Notes: generated from the sequence alone by a model not told the origin. A DNA stretch of 64,000 bases from Lactuca virosa (GCA_928212115.1 CAKMRJ010004445.1:4764081-4828080); one strand, 5' to 3'; positions 45,751-56,545 are shown, counted from the stretch's first letter. Made by a program: numbers and translations.

Positions 45751-46740
45751 TGATGTGTGTAGAATGCACTAGTTTTTAATCCTACTATTTCGAACACAAA
45801 TAAACACACGAAAGGCAGTGTACCTATCGTTTAGCAATATAGTTCAATCAAGCAGGGTATCGAACACAGGACACGGTAATAATTAAACTAACTACTAAAA
45901 TTATCTAATTAAAAACTAACAATTAAAAGAAGGGTTTTCTCTAGTTTTACAAGACTAGAAACTTAAAAAATTAACTAACACTTAACCTAAGATAACTAAC
46001 AACCAATGCAAATAAAAAGTAATTATATTCAATAATAAAAGAGACTTTTGTTCAGGTTCGATTCACTTGTTTCTATAGTTAATTTTATGGCAAGTGCAAT
46101 GGATTATTTTGTCATTTGCTACCGATCAATATGATTAGATTCATGTTCACTATTACTAATCCTTAGAAAACAAATTAATTTAAACAGTAGCCAATTGGTT
46201 AAACTAATGAATTTCCTAGTATTTTGATTCGGGTTAAGTAAGACTTGTAGTTGTAGCTAATTAAATTACTAATTTAATCAAGGTTCATATTCACAAATAC
46301 TAGGCATATAATATTGTTTTCACATTAATCATATGAAGCAAGCAATTAAGAGGATGTTCATGCAACTTAATAGACTTGACAATTAACAGAAAATAGTTAT
46401 TGTCAACACATAAGGATCGGTTACAAGCTTAACAAAACAATTTTACCAAATCAAATAATCCACGCCATAAATTTAATCCATATTAACAAGCTAATCTACC
46501 CTAAACAGAAGTAATGAGTTTTTTAGCTCATATCAACAAGTAATATCTCAAAAACGAAATCCATAAGTAGAAACATAGTTTAGTGAAATAGATTAAGAAA
46601 AAGAGAGCATATGTTGCCTTTGATCTCTTCCAAATCAATCTCTAGGGTTGATCTTCGAATTCCAGAGCTTCAATAACCTTCTAATCGCATATAAGTCGTC
46701 AAAATATCCAGAGAAAAGTCCTTGTCTCGGGAATTAGTGA
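45751..46740 (-). repeat. Athila 5' LTR, part
   Basis: On the minus strand it ends acacatca six bases before the PBS. It is AT-rich and has no gene. It is cut at 46740 by the C element LTR. Its true length is unknown because the rest is outside the window or beyond C. Confidence 0.65.
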
Positions 46741-46986
46741 TGTCACACCCCCGAACCAGACGGCGGAAACGTCCGAGGACTCGCGTGACTTAAATTGAAA
46801 TATCATCACAGTGAATATATATGAAACATAACACATGCATCACCAACCATTACATAGTACAACTGGCATTGTTTACATCGAATACAAGGTTTACATTACA
46901 TGATTTCAAAATATAAAGTGTTTGGTGATTAGCTACTACAAAAGAAAACTTTCAACACACCGGATGCCTCTTTGTCTAATGATTAC

Positions 46987-49045
46987 CTGAGAATACAAGT
47001 TATTTTGAAAACGGTCAACATATATAATGTTGGTGAGTTCATAAGTGTGTTTGAGGTAAAGTGGTTTATGTCATTGGGAAAACCCAGAAAATCCACTATT
47101 TTATGTAATAAAACTTTCTTGAAAAATATTGTGATGATCCTGTAAGTATATGCGTGAATGATTTCAAAACATGAATAAATGAGAAGTTTTTGCATTATAA
47201 TGTTTGAAAGTACAAGTGAGTAGGATTTATTTCCCCGGAAAACCCGATGTCTTCCGAATAAAAGTTATGATTGTTTTGCTTCGTTGAATCGTTACATCGA
47301 ATGAATATGATTTGCCTTGATTAATGATCTTCCTTTGATTAATGATTTCCCTTGATTAATGATTTCCTCTGATTAATGATTTCCCCTGATTAATGATGTC
47401 GGATTTCTACGTGAGTCATTATAACCATGCATGATAATGACTAGTTCGTCTGTCTTGGTATTCTAATGAACACCAAATTTGATCTTAAGATTTTGTCACC
47501 CTAGACTGGCCGAGTCTAACTGTAGCGAACAGCTTAGGTGTGGGGGAGTCACCCCCGTATAGATCTATACACAAACTGTCGCTCTCCCTCCAGGAGACTT
47601 TGATTACAACTACAGACTACGACCGACACTTATTGTTGTCACCCGTTATTACTCACTCAATCCACATGAGTTTGATTAACCTTGATTAATGATCGAATTT
47701 TATTTTATACGAAAAGAAGGTAAGCCTAACAGACGAGGAGAAGAGGACTACTAGGCCCTACTAATTTCGTATGTTATATAAGGCTGTCGAGTATACGAAA
47801 AGAGCGTTGGCCCTTTTCGCATATAATTTACTTGGACCTTACTAGTAATGCATAATGGGCCACTAAGGCCCAATAGCATGCAAAAAACCATTGAGGGTCC
47901 ATTAAACATGTAATTGGGTCACAGGAGGCCCAATAGTCATGTGTTATCATTGTTAGGCCCGAAAGTCATGTCGTTGGGCCACGAAGGCCCAATAAGCACG
48001 ATTAGGATCTTTCAAGTCCAACAATTTGAATATTTACTTGTTTTAGGTATAGTATAATTGTCGAAAGCTTGATTGAACAATTTTTAACATTTGTAACGGC
48101 ACGAGGCTTGTCGATTGTTTTATAACGATATTTAAAAATATATGTATATTATTCATTCTATTTTCATAAGTTGTAATTGGGTATTTTTGACCCAAATATC
48201 TTAATAATAAAATAATTGATTCAAAATATTGGTTTGACCTATTCAGCCCTTCTTCAATAAAAAATGACAATCTTAGTCCCTTATCAAAAAAAGACATTTT
48301 AGGTCCCTAAAACCATTTTCTTGACATTTTTGATCCATAGACTTGTTTAAGTAATGTTTTTAGATCAAAATTTACTCTTTGGCAGTTTCAGCCCTCTCAG
48401 CAAAGAGTTTTTCAGTTTAAGTCCAAACTTTTCGCAACTTTTACAATTTTGACCCAAATTCCAAAAACTTTACATTTTTGATACTTTTTGGAACAAAAAT
48501 CATTTTAACCCATGAAATAGTTTTGTTTACCCTTTTACCCCCTGTTTTGAGAAATTTACCATTTCAACCCCTTGAAAATCACATTTTTCGCAATTTTTGG
48601 GCCTATGGGCCGAAAAGCCTAAAAATTGGTCCATTAAGCTACAAATCACATTTCTTGCCCTTTGAAGAGCATAATATTCATAAAAACATTTATTTTAACT
48701 GTTTTGACTCTTTTGGTCCTTAAGAAAACCGTGAATGACAATTTTTAACCCAACTTTTGTTTATTTGACAAATATAGTCCAAAGATGAGTTTTATGATGC
48801 AATATGTTTATTATAACCTTAGAGCGTAATTTTGCTTGACTTGTTTAGTGTAATATATCTTAGATCATGTTTATTTTCCTTCTTGTGCCATAAATCTCGA
48901 GATTTCTTTCCTTTTTGTTACATATTTACCACATAAACACATGAAATCACACATAACATACACATGCACATAGATCTACACAATTTACTTGTATTCTCCC
49001 CCATAAAACTTGTGAAAACCGAACATAGAGGGGTATGAACTCACC
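46987..49045 (-). other. predicted LTR intron / structured module, element C
   Basis: On the minus strand, AAGGTGAGTTCATA is an excellent splice donor. Its GGTGAGTTCATA (49045-49034) is perfectly complementary to TATGAACTCACC (47043-47032), ~2 kb downstream. Then come the hairpin CAACAT-TATAT-ATGTTG (47032-47016) and TTGTATTCTCAG (46998-46987). The second arm and hairpin are also present in the other LTR (62632-62605). Confidence 0.55.
47319..47398 (-). repeat. 20-bp tandem array in C LTR
   Basis: About five copies of a gattaatgatttcccctt-like unit. It is repeated in the other C LTR at about 62909-62990. Confidence 0.9.
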
Positions 49046-49499
49046 TTGCTTTGTTGCTCTTGGTTTTGAAGAAAGAAATGAAGAAAATTTGGTCCTAGCA
49101 AGCCTTCTTGGGTGGATCTCGATCTTAGGGGTTTCAAGGATGATGATCATGAGTTTATATGAGTTGAGAAGAGAGTTATGATAAAACAAAGAATCTAGAT
49201 CATGAATCCAAGCATCAATTTACCTAGTATGACGATTTTTGTGTACAATCCTACTTGTAATACCCAAGATCTTCGAATTTTTGATGAAGAAGAGGAAAAG
49301 TTGTTGTGAGTTCTTAAGGGAAAAATTTAAGTGAATTGTGTTTGTGTGTGTTCTTCCTTGGCCGAGAGTAGAGATAAAGAGAGAGGAGGTGAGAGATGAG
49401 GTGACATGCATGGGAGTATGAGCTTGGTGCATGGGTTTCCAATGGTTAATTATGAGGTGTCTTGCCCTCATAATTCTACATTTCTCCCTTTTTTTTTGA

Positions 49500-49850
49500 C
49501 TTCCACTTGGGCCGAGAGAGAGAGAAAGGAGAGAAAAGATTTGGGCCTTGGTGTTAGAGTCCAAAATATGGAGCCCAATTTAGTAGTTTTCGGCCCATTT
49601 GGTCCATTGGAGTGGGTTACGGCCCAAATGTGCATGCAAGAATGGATTTGTGGCTTTTTAGGGCTTATTGGATTGTTATGGCCCAATAAGGCCCATTAAA
49701 GGTAACTAGTCCATTTTAGACTTATAAAGCCCAAAAAGGTTAAGTATTATGAGAGTGGGTCTAGTTAGAGCCCATTTAAGAGTTTTAAGCCCAAGATAGT
49801 CACATTGGAGGTTTATTGGCCCATTAGGCCCAATAAAGAAATCCTAGTCC
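49500..49850. promoter_or_regulatory. cluster of GGCCCA / TGGGCC motifs in C LTR U3
   Basis: At least ten GGCCCA, AGCCCA or TGGGCC motifs occur in ~350 bases (for example 49509, 49541, 49591, 49620, 49680, 49690, 49817). These match plant site II elements known to bind TCP factors. The position, early in the LTR on the element's strand, suits an enhancer. Confidence 0.5.
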
Positions 49851-50081
49851 ATAATGGACTTAAACTGTGATTTCTAGTGTTTCAAACCTTTTGTTGACTA
49901 TTTGAGTGTTTTGAATAGAGTGTTTGATGGAATTTAGTTGTCATTGAATAAGCATCATACATTGCTTTCAAGTTTTTAGTTACAATGTTATCCTTGTTCA
50001 ATGTTTACAAAGCATTAGAATTCCTAGTTGTGACATCATCCCCCCGTTAGAGGGAATTTCGTCCCGAAATTATTTTTGAAA

Positions 50082-51596
50082 CTAGATTTGAGAATGCGAG
50101 AATAAGTGAGGGTACTTTTGCTTCATCTGGTCTTCGCGTTCCCAAGTGAATTCTGGTCCACGCTTTGCGTTCCACCGAACCTTCACTATTGGAATGCGGC
50201 TTTGCTTAGTACGCTTCACCTCCCTGTCCATGATTTCGACGGGTTCTTCGATGAACAGGAGATTTTCGTTGATTTCGATTTCTTCTAACGGGATGACGAG
50301 AGTCTCGTCGGATAAGCACTTCTTCAAATTGGAAACGTGAAACACTGGGTGTACGCTGCTGAGTTCGGCAGGTAGTTGCAGTCTATAAGCCACCGGACCG
50401 ATTTGGGCAAGAATCTCGAAGGGTCCAATGTACCGTGGGTTTAGCTTTCCCCGTTTCCCAAAACGGATCACCTCTTTCCAGGGGGAGACCTTTAACAACA
50501 CTCGATCCCCGACTTGAAATCCCAAAGGCTTTCGCCGCTTATCGGCGTAGCTCTTCTGTCGGTCGCGTGAAGCTTGAAGTCGAGCTTTGATTTGGGTTAT
50601 CTTCTCTGTCGTTTCGCGTATGATTTCTAGTCCTGTCAATGCATTGCTAGATGTCTGCCCTCTTGCCAGCTGAGTGTCGCCTACCTCTGTCCAACACAAC
50701 GGTGATCTACATTTACGACCATATAATGCTTCGAAAGGAGCAACTATGATGCTTGTGTGATAAATGTTGTTGTATGAAAACTCAATTAAAGGTAAGTGGG
50801 TATCCCACAACCTTCCAAAGTCTATCACACATGCTCGAAGCATATCCTCAAGCGTTTGAATGGTTCGCTCACTCTGACCATCCGTATGGGGGTGGTAAGC
50901 AGTGCTCATGTCGAGTTGTGTCCCCATAGCCTTCTGTAGTGATTGCCAAAAGTGTGAAGTGAACCTACTATCTCGATCTGAGATGATAGATATTGGTACT
51001 CTGTGGAGTCTCACAATTTCCTTGATGTAGATCCTTGTTAGTCGCTCCATCTTGTATGTCTCCTTTATTGGCAGGAAATGAGCGGATTTTGTCAACCTGT
51101 CGACTATCACTCATATGGTATCCAATCCATCTGTTGTCTTGGGTAATTTGGTCACAAAGTCCATAGTAATCCTTTCCCATTTCCACTCAGGTATTACCGG
51201 CTGCTGTAATAGTCCCGAGGGCTTTTGATACTCTACCTTCACTTTAGCACAAGTGAGGCATTTGCTAACGTATGTGGCAATCTCTGCCTTCATGTTAGGC
51301 CACCAATAACATTTCTTGACATCCAAGTATATTTTATCTGACCCTAGATGGATGGAGTATCGTGTCTTATGAGCTTCATTCATGACTACTTCTCTGAATC
51401 CTCCAAGTTTAGGGACCCAAATTCGGTTCATGAAATAATATGTTCCATCCTCCTTGACTTCGAAGTTCTTTTCCATCCAACGTAACGCTTCGCTCGTTCT
51501 GTTTTCTGTCTTCATGGCGTCGAACTAGGCTGCTTTGATTTGTGAGGACAGATGAGATTGGAGGGTTATTGAAAGAGTCTTCACACGACGATGGGA
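50082..51596 (-). pseudogene. integrase, element C (one stop, 5' part cut by A')
   Basis: Reading leftward: finger with H..H and CLTCAKVK (about 51395-51235), then the DDE core. A TGA at 51111-51113 lies in the conserved stretch just after the first catalytic region; the frame continues unchanged. SDRDSRFTSHF (about 50985-50950), HPHTDGQSER and the C-terminal GPFEIL region follow, then a chromodomain-like tail VRWNAKRGPEFTWE (about 50170-50130) and the end at 50082. It is otherwise intact. Upstream it is separated from its RNase H by element A'. Confidence 0.9.
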
Positions 51597-52574
51597 GTAT
51601 TTGTAACGCCCGTAGATCCGGTCTAGTCAATCTAGAGATAATAGGGGTCGAAAATGACTTTTCGACAAAAGATTATTTAGAATAAATAATCTTAGCCAAG
51701 TTGTAGGATATGTCTCAAGGTTTCCGTGCATATAAAGAACGCCGAAATCCGAGTTATAACGAAGAAGTTATGACCCATCGAAGTTTCGCGACAGAACCGG
51801 CCCGACACCGTGAAGCGTAAATAGTGAATTTACGATAGAGCGACTTTTAGCCTTAGGGACCTAAACAAAAGTCGTAGAATACATTAAACTGAGAGCGTCC
51901 ATAAAAAGAACGCCCAAATCTAACTTCGTATGAGGAAGTTATGATTTTTCGAAGTTTCGGCTTAGCAGTGTACAGCCCGAAGTTCGAATATTAGATCGAG
52001 CAACTTTTAGCTGACACAACCTAAACGAGAATCGAAGATCTCGTTAATAGTAGCATAACGATAAAAAGACAGACGAAAACGGACGTCGGATGAAGAAGTT
52101 ATGAATTTTTAACGGACCAATCATGTCCCGGCCTGTTAAAAATATAACTTTTAAAATAAAATCAAAATTAGCCGACGGAGTCTAAACGAAAGTTGTAGAG
52201 TACATTCCCGCCTACGCGTGGATATAAATAACGTCGAAAACGGAGCTCGTATGCAAAAGTTATGATTTTTAGAAGTCAGAGTTTGAATTTGCGAAATCTA
52301 TTGAGAAGTTGATGACCTGGCTCAATCAGGGTCGTCGCTTGCTGATCACGGTCTGGTCTTCGGATTCGGACACCTGTACTTCGGATGCCCAGTGTAGCCA
52401 AGAAGCGCCTCGCGTACGAGGTACGCCCTGTGTACGAGGAGGGAGCGTTGCGCGTACGCCAAGCCTTCTGCTGTCCGAGGAGCAGCCACGATGCACCATC
52501 AACGAAGCGACACGTCTCAAGAGGAACGCGCCGCGTCCGAGGCTACGCCCCGCGTAGTCCGAGGACCTCCGGCC

Positions 52575-52582
52575 TATAAATA
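52575..52582 (+). promoter_or_regulatory. TATA box, A' 5' LTR
   Basis: tataaata, followed by a TC-rich leader (tctctctctctc near 52621). Confidence 0.75.
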
Positions 52583-53063
52583 GGAGGCGAAATTTCTCAG
52601 ATTTTCACACCCAAATTCACTCTCTCTCTCTCTCTAATTTCTTTCTCTCTCTAGCCTATCCTAACCCTCCTAAACCCTAGGGAACCCCCCTAGCACCCAA
52701 AGGAAGCCCCGAGGCTCCCAGAGTCCCGAGAAAAAGGGTCTTTCGGTTCGGAAACGCTGCTCCAAGCGAAGCCCGGTTTTCTTTAAAATTCGCTGTAAGT
52801 GAGCTACGCCTATGAAATTTTTAATATAGCTTTTAAATAATTATAGTAATGTTATTAGGTCCTTAAAATAATTGTTTGGGCTATTATTATGAGTTATATA
52901 GAGTGTTGTTTAACTCTTATATAATAATAATAATAGCTAGACTATTAATTAGTCGCGGTTAACGTTAAAAATAAACCCTAGTGGTAATGATACTAGGTTT
53001 TGTCGAAGGAAAATTATTTTGAGATAACGAAGCGTTGTTCGAGTGCAGAGTCACCACCTTTCA

Positions 53064-53776
53064 GGTGAGTGCATAGTCCCTTTCATGAACATGATTTTAA
53101 TACAAGTATTGATTGAAGTATTAAATATATGTTTATGTGCGAGTTATTTGATGTTTCCTGAAGTACGTGTTAAAGAACATACCTGATTATATATGATGAT
53201 TTAGGATAAAGAGTAAACCTAAATTAATTATGGGGAATATTGGGTAGTATTTTCTTACGAGTACGAGTGAGTTATACCCAGAGAATAGAACTTTAGTATA
53301 TGTCACTGATCCGGGATCATGGATTAGACATAGTCATTGTCCCTAGTCCGAGAGTATGGATTGGACATAGCCAACTGTCATTAGTCCGGGAGTATGGATT
53401 AAGACATAGACAGCCGTCCTCAGTCCGGGAGTATGGATAGGACATAGTTATTTGTCGTTAATCCGGGAGAATGGATTTACACATAGACACTTGTCCCTAA
53501 TCCGAGAGTATGGAATGGGCACTATTATTGATACGAGAGCATGGATTAGATCCGGGAGTATGGATTAAGTAAGAGGAAAAATTTAAGGTCCGAGAATATG
53601 GATAGTCTCGTTGCGAGGATTAACGGGGTGGGGTAAGAGTTGCTATTATATATATGATGAAATTATATATTTTGTGAGTTCTAAATTATATATATGATAT
53701 AACATTGTGGGATTGAAATCCCTATGTACTCACCAGGTTTCCCAACCTGACCCACTCCAGCTTATTTCTTTCACAG
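53064..53776 (+). other. predicted LTR intron / structured module, A' 5' LTR
   Basis: GGTGAGTGCATAG (53064-53076), preceded by a TTTCA that makes it read CAG-GTGAGT, pairs over 13 bases (one G-U) with CTATGTACTCACC (53722-53734). The hairpin CAGGTT-TCCC-AACCTG (53734-53749) and TTTCACAG (53769-53776) follow. Confidence 0.55.
53321..53600 (+). repeat. LTR tandem array, A' 5' LTR
   Basis: Six to seven degenerate units containing tccgggagtatggatt and gacatag, period about 45-50. The 3' LTR has the same array at about 57265-57560. Confidence 0.85.
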
Positions 53777-54077
53777 GTGTCGATATGAAGTTACATTACA
53801 CTGAGAGATTTAAAAGAGATGTAGATCACTAGTGTAAATGAATGTAAGTTCTGTTTATGCTTATGTTTATGCTTATGTTTCTGTATTGACGATGACATCC
53901 CAAGGTTTGGAAAATGAATAAAAAATGCATTTCTTCGGAAATGCTTTGATAACGTATTTATCATGTTTGACTGGGAACAAATTCCGCAACACTTTTCTTT
54001 TAAAGGTTATTCTGATTTTCAAAATAAAGCATAAACAAATCGGTCTTTTCTGGCCGTGAAAATGGGGATGTCACAGT

Positions 54078-54089
54078 TGGTATCAGAGC
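54078..54089 (+). other. primer binding site, A'
   Basis: TGGTATCAGAGC, exact, three bases after the LTR. Confidence 0.9.
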
Positions 54090-55501
54090 ATTAGTTTAAG
54101 CGAACTAGGAATAAGGATTTATTTCTAGACTTAAACTTAGAATGCTAAGCGATGATCGTGAGGAGTGTGTCTAATATATTTTAGGAAGTACGCCTGAATC
54201 GACATAAGCACTTGCTTAATTAGGGAAGATGCCTAAGATGCTTTTATGTGCTTAATAATTTGTGATGCTTTATGCTATCGTTTGATCGGATCTATGGTCC
54301 TATGCCGACCGGATCTGGAAATTTTATGTGTTCATATTTCGAAACGTTTAATTACGATATTAGAACTGGCATATGATTTTTCGAGGTAACAAGGAGGAAT
54401 ACGCGTCTAAACCTTCCTCTATCTTTATTCTCGTCTCAATACACCAAATGATTGCTTTGGTGTACAGAACATCATGGTGAAGACTTGTAGTGAATTGAGT
54501 AAATAGAGGAAATGAGAAGGCTTACGATAATGGTACTTATCGGAAGATATCATAAGAGTGATATCTTGCCTTTAGAATGCATCTAATAAATAATACGTCT
54601 AGTACGGGAGAAGTAAACTTTCGATTTGCAGAAAGAAAGATTTTTGGTATAATCCATGAAGTTATCCCATCGTCTGACATATCCATCACCAACCGAGTTG
54701 AAGTAGAATTGATGATTGAAGATACGCATGGAAGAAGTCCTAGTAGAGTCTAGGGAAAATTTTATGATTGATTGGACACATTGTTATGTGTTAAAATTGT
54801 TTTTGTGATAGTAACTTGGAAAGCTACAAGACAATACTTGGGACGAGTACGAGTAGGTGTGAATGGTAGTAGATGCCTATACTACCGGAAGCACATGACT
54901 CACACTTGGATCAGGGAAAGTCACAAGGTTACCAAGGAGCTAGTAATTGATTTCGTTTTATTCAAGTATGTTGTTACCATCGTTTCGGTAATGACTAAGA
55001 AGATGATTGTTATTCCGACCCTAGTGGTCATATCAAATTGAGTCCGACTACGCTGAGTATGTTATGTGGTTCAGAGAATCAAGTTCGATGTAGCATCTGA
55101 CTTGAGACGGAATATTGAAATAAAAAGTAATCAGTAGAGGTATCGCAAAAAGTTGCTTGTAGCTAGAAATGCTACCTTTTAAGATGAGATTAGAACATGA
55201 AGGAAAGTAAAGTTTGTTCTGGAGACCTGAGTCTAATTGCAATATACAATGATAGGGCATTAGAGTACAACACATCAGTCCATTGTAGTAATAAAAGAAC
55301 TTATATTCAGTTGCTAAGAAGAAAAAGGAGTCTCCAGAGAGATTGTGACTCGAATGTCATAAATTGGAGTCTAACTAGCAGGTACGAGATCGAGTACCAC
55401 CTGTAGTTAAGGAGTCCAAGAGTTAGATACTCGTTCGAAGAAACATCAAAGTTATGGTTATCACTTAGGATGAAGAGATAACGGATGGAGTCATCATGTG
55501 A
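54090..55501 (+). other. A' internal region, non-coding
   Basis: It parallels the element A leader, with the ACACCAAA/TTTGGTGT stem at 54441-54463. It then has an ATG near 54475 followed by only ~10 codons before a stop. Gag is missing; from about 54780 similarity to A resumes at the region around the conserved hairpin. No other gene is present. Confidence 0.75.
54847..54905 (+). other. conserved hairpin, A'
   Basis: Outer GAGT / ACTC and inner GGTAGTA / TACTACC (54865-54871, 54880-54886). It is kept although gag and pol are gone. Confidence 0.65.
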
Positions 55502-55620
55502 GCCCTAGATTGACTAGCCCGGATCTACGGGCGTTACAATTATCTCCCCCTTAGGATGATTACGTCCCAGAATCATCAACGAAACAGGGCTTTTCGACAA
55601 GTTACAATTATCTCCCCCCA
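55502..55620 (+). other. inverted PPT/LTR-start block in A'
   Basis: Bases 55502-55590 are, read on the other strand, the end of the internal region, the polypurine tract and the first ~30 bases of the LTR. They are bounded by GCCCT and AGGGC. A second inverted scrap (gttacaattatctccccc, 55601-55618) follows. The 3' LTR then resumes at taataggg, so its normal start is lost. Confidence 0.8.
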
Positions 55621-56537
55621 TAATAGGGTTTGAAAACGACTTTTCGACAAAAGATTATTTATAATAAATAATCTTATCCAAGTTGTAGGATATGTCTCAA
55701 GGTTTCCTTGCATATAAAGAACGCCGAAATCCGAGTTATAACGAAGAAGTTATGACCCGTCGAAGTTTCGCGACGGAACCGGCCCGGCACCGGGAAGCGT
55801 AAATAGTGAATTTACGATAGAGCGACTTTTAGCCTTAGCGACCTAAACGAAAGTTGTAGAATATGTTAAACCGAGAGCGTTCATAAAAAGAACGCCCAAA
55901 TCTGACTTCGTATGAGGAAGTTATGATTTTTCGAAGTTTCGGCTTAGCAGTATACAACCCGAAGTTCGAATATTAGATCGAGCAATTTTTAGCTGACACA
56001 ACCTAAATGAGAATCGAAGATCTCGTTAAGAGTAGCATAACGATAAAAAGACAGACGAAAACGGACGTCGGATGAAGAAGTTATGAATTTTTAACGGACC
56101 AATCATGTCGCAGCCTGTTAAAAATATAACTTTTAAAATAAAGTCAAAATTAGTCGATGGAGTCTAAACGAAAGTTGTAGAGTACGTTCCTGCCTACGCG
56201 TGGATATAAATAACGTCGAAAACGGAGCTCGTATGCAAAAGTATGATTTTTAGAAGTCAGAGTTTGAATTTGCGAAATCTGTTGAAAAGTTGATGACGTG
56301 GCTCAATCAGGGCCGTCGCTTGCTAATCACGGTCTGGTCTTCGGATTCGGACACCTGTACTTCGGACGCCCAGCGTAGCCAAGAAGCGCCTCGCGTACGA
56401 GGAGACAGCGTTGCGCGTACGCCAAGCCTTCTGCGGTCCGAGGAGCAGCCACAATGCACCATCAGCAAAGCGACACGTCTCAAGAGGAACGCGTCGCGTC
56501 CGAGGCTAAGCCTCGCGTAGTCCGAGGACCTCCGGCC

Positions 56538-56545
56538 TATAAATA
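56538..56545 (+). promoter_or_regulatory. TATA box, A' 3' LTR
   Basis: tataaata in the same context as 52575. Confidence 0.75.

Larger units (their letters stand above)
37985..46740 (-). mobile_element. Athila-type Ty3/gypsy element, internally deleted
   Basis: Minus-strand order from the right: LTR part, tRNA-Asp-type PBS, gag, protease, RT-RNase H, then directly the ATHILA ORF with no integrase between. The RT signature YCFLDGFSGYFQIPI and the PBS are typical of the Athila/Tat group. The left end (3' LTR) was not identified, and the right LTR is interrupted by element C at 46741. Confidence 0.85.
46741..50035 (-). repeat. 3' LTR of element C (3.3 kb)
   Basis: On the minus strand it starts TGTCACAAC and ends GGTGTGACA, giving matching inverted ends. 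Its left ~1.67 kb is nearly identical to 62331-64000. It holds the 12-bp complementary arms, a 20-bp tandem array, and many GGCCCA motifs in the U3 part. Chance frames in it (such as 49220-49564 and 48478-48723) have no recognisable motif. Confidence 0.9.
51602..54075 (+). repeat. 5' LTR of element A'
   Basis: It begins tgtaacgcccgtag and ends gatgtcaca. U3 repeats with GAAGTTATGA-type cores at 51764, 51935, 52095 and 52254 (spacing 171, 160, 159). A repeated gcgtacg-rich segment (about 52405-52460) differs in length between the two LTRs. Confidence 0.9.

Noticed and set aside
47319..47398. Regular 20-bp repeats resembling a CRISPR-like array
   Set aside because: Units are directly adjacent with no variable spacers, are duplicated in both C LTRs, and lie in a plant retrotransposon.
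46987..49045. The GGTGAGTTCATA / TATGAACTCACC inverted repeats as ends of a DNA transposon
   Set aside because: No target duplication flanks them, the same module with different arm sequences sits at the same place in other LTR families, and no transposase or MITE body is present.
49220..49699. Frames of 72-114 codons in the C LTR
   Set aside because: Low-complexity U3 sequence with GGCCCA motifs; both strands open by composition.
52309..52579. Arginine-rich frames on both strands, repeated at 56290-56520
   Set aside because: They lie in LTR U3 sequence upstream of the TATA box; the repeated reading is due to the LTR pair.
53321..53600. Repeat-spacer look of the tccgggagtatggatt array
   Set aside because: It is a degenerate minisatellite copied in both A' LTRs; the spacing sequence is itself repeated.
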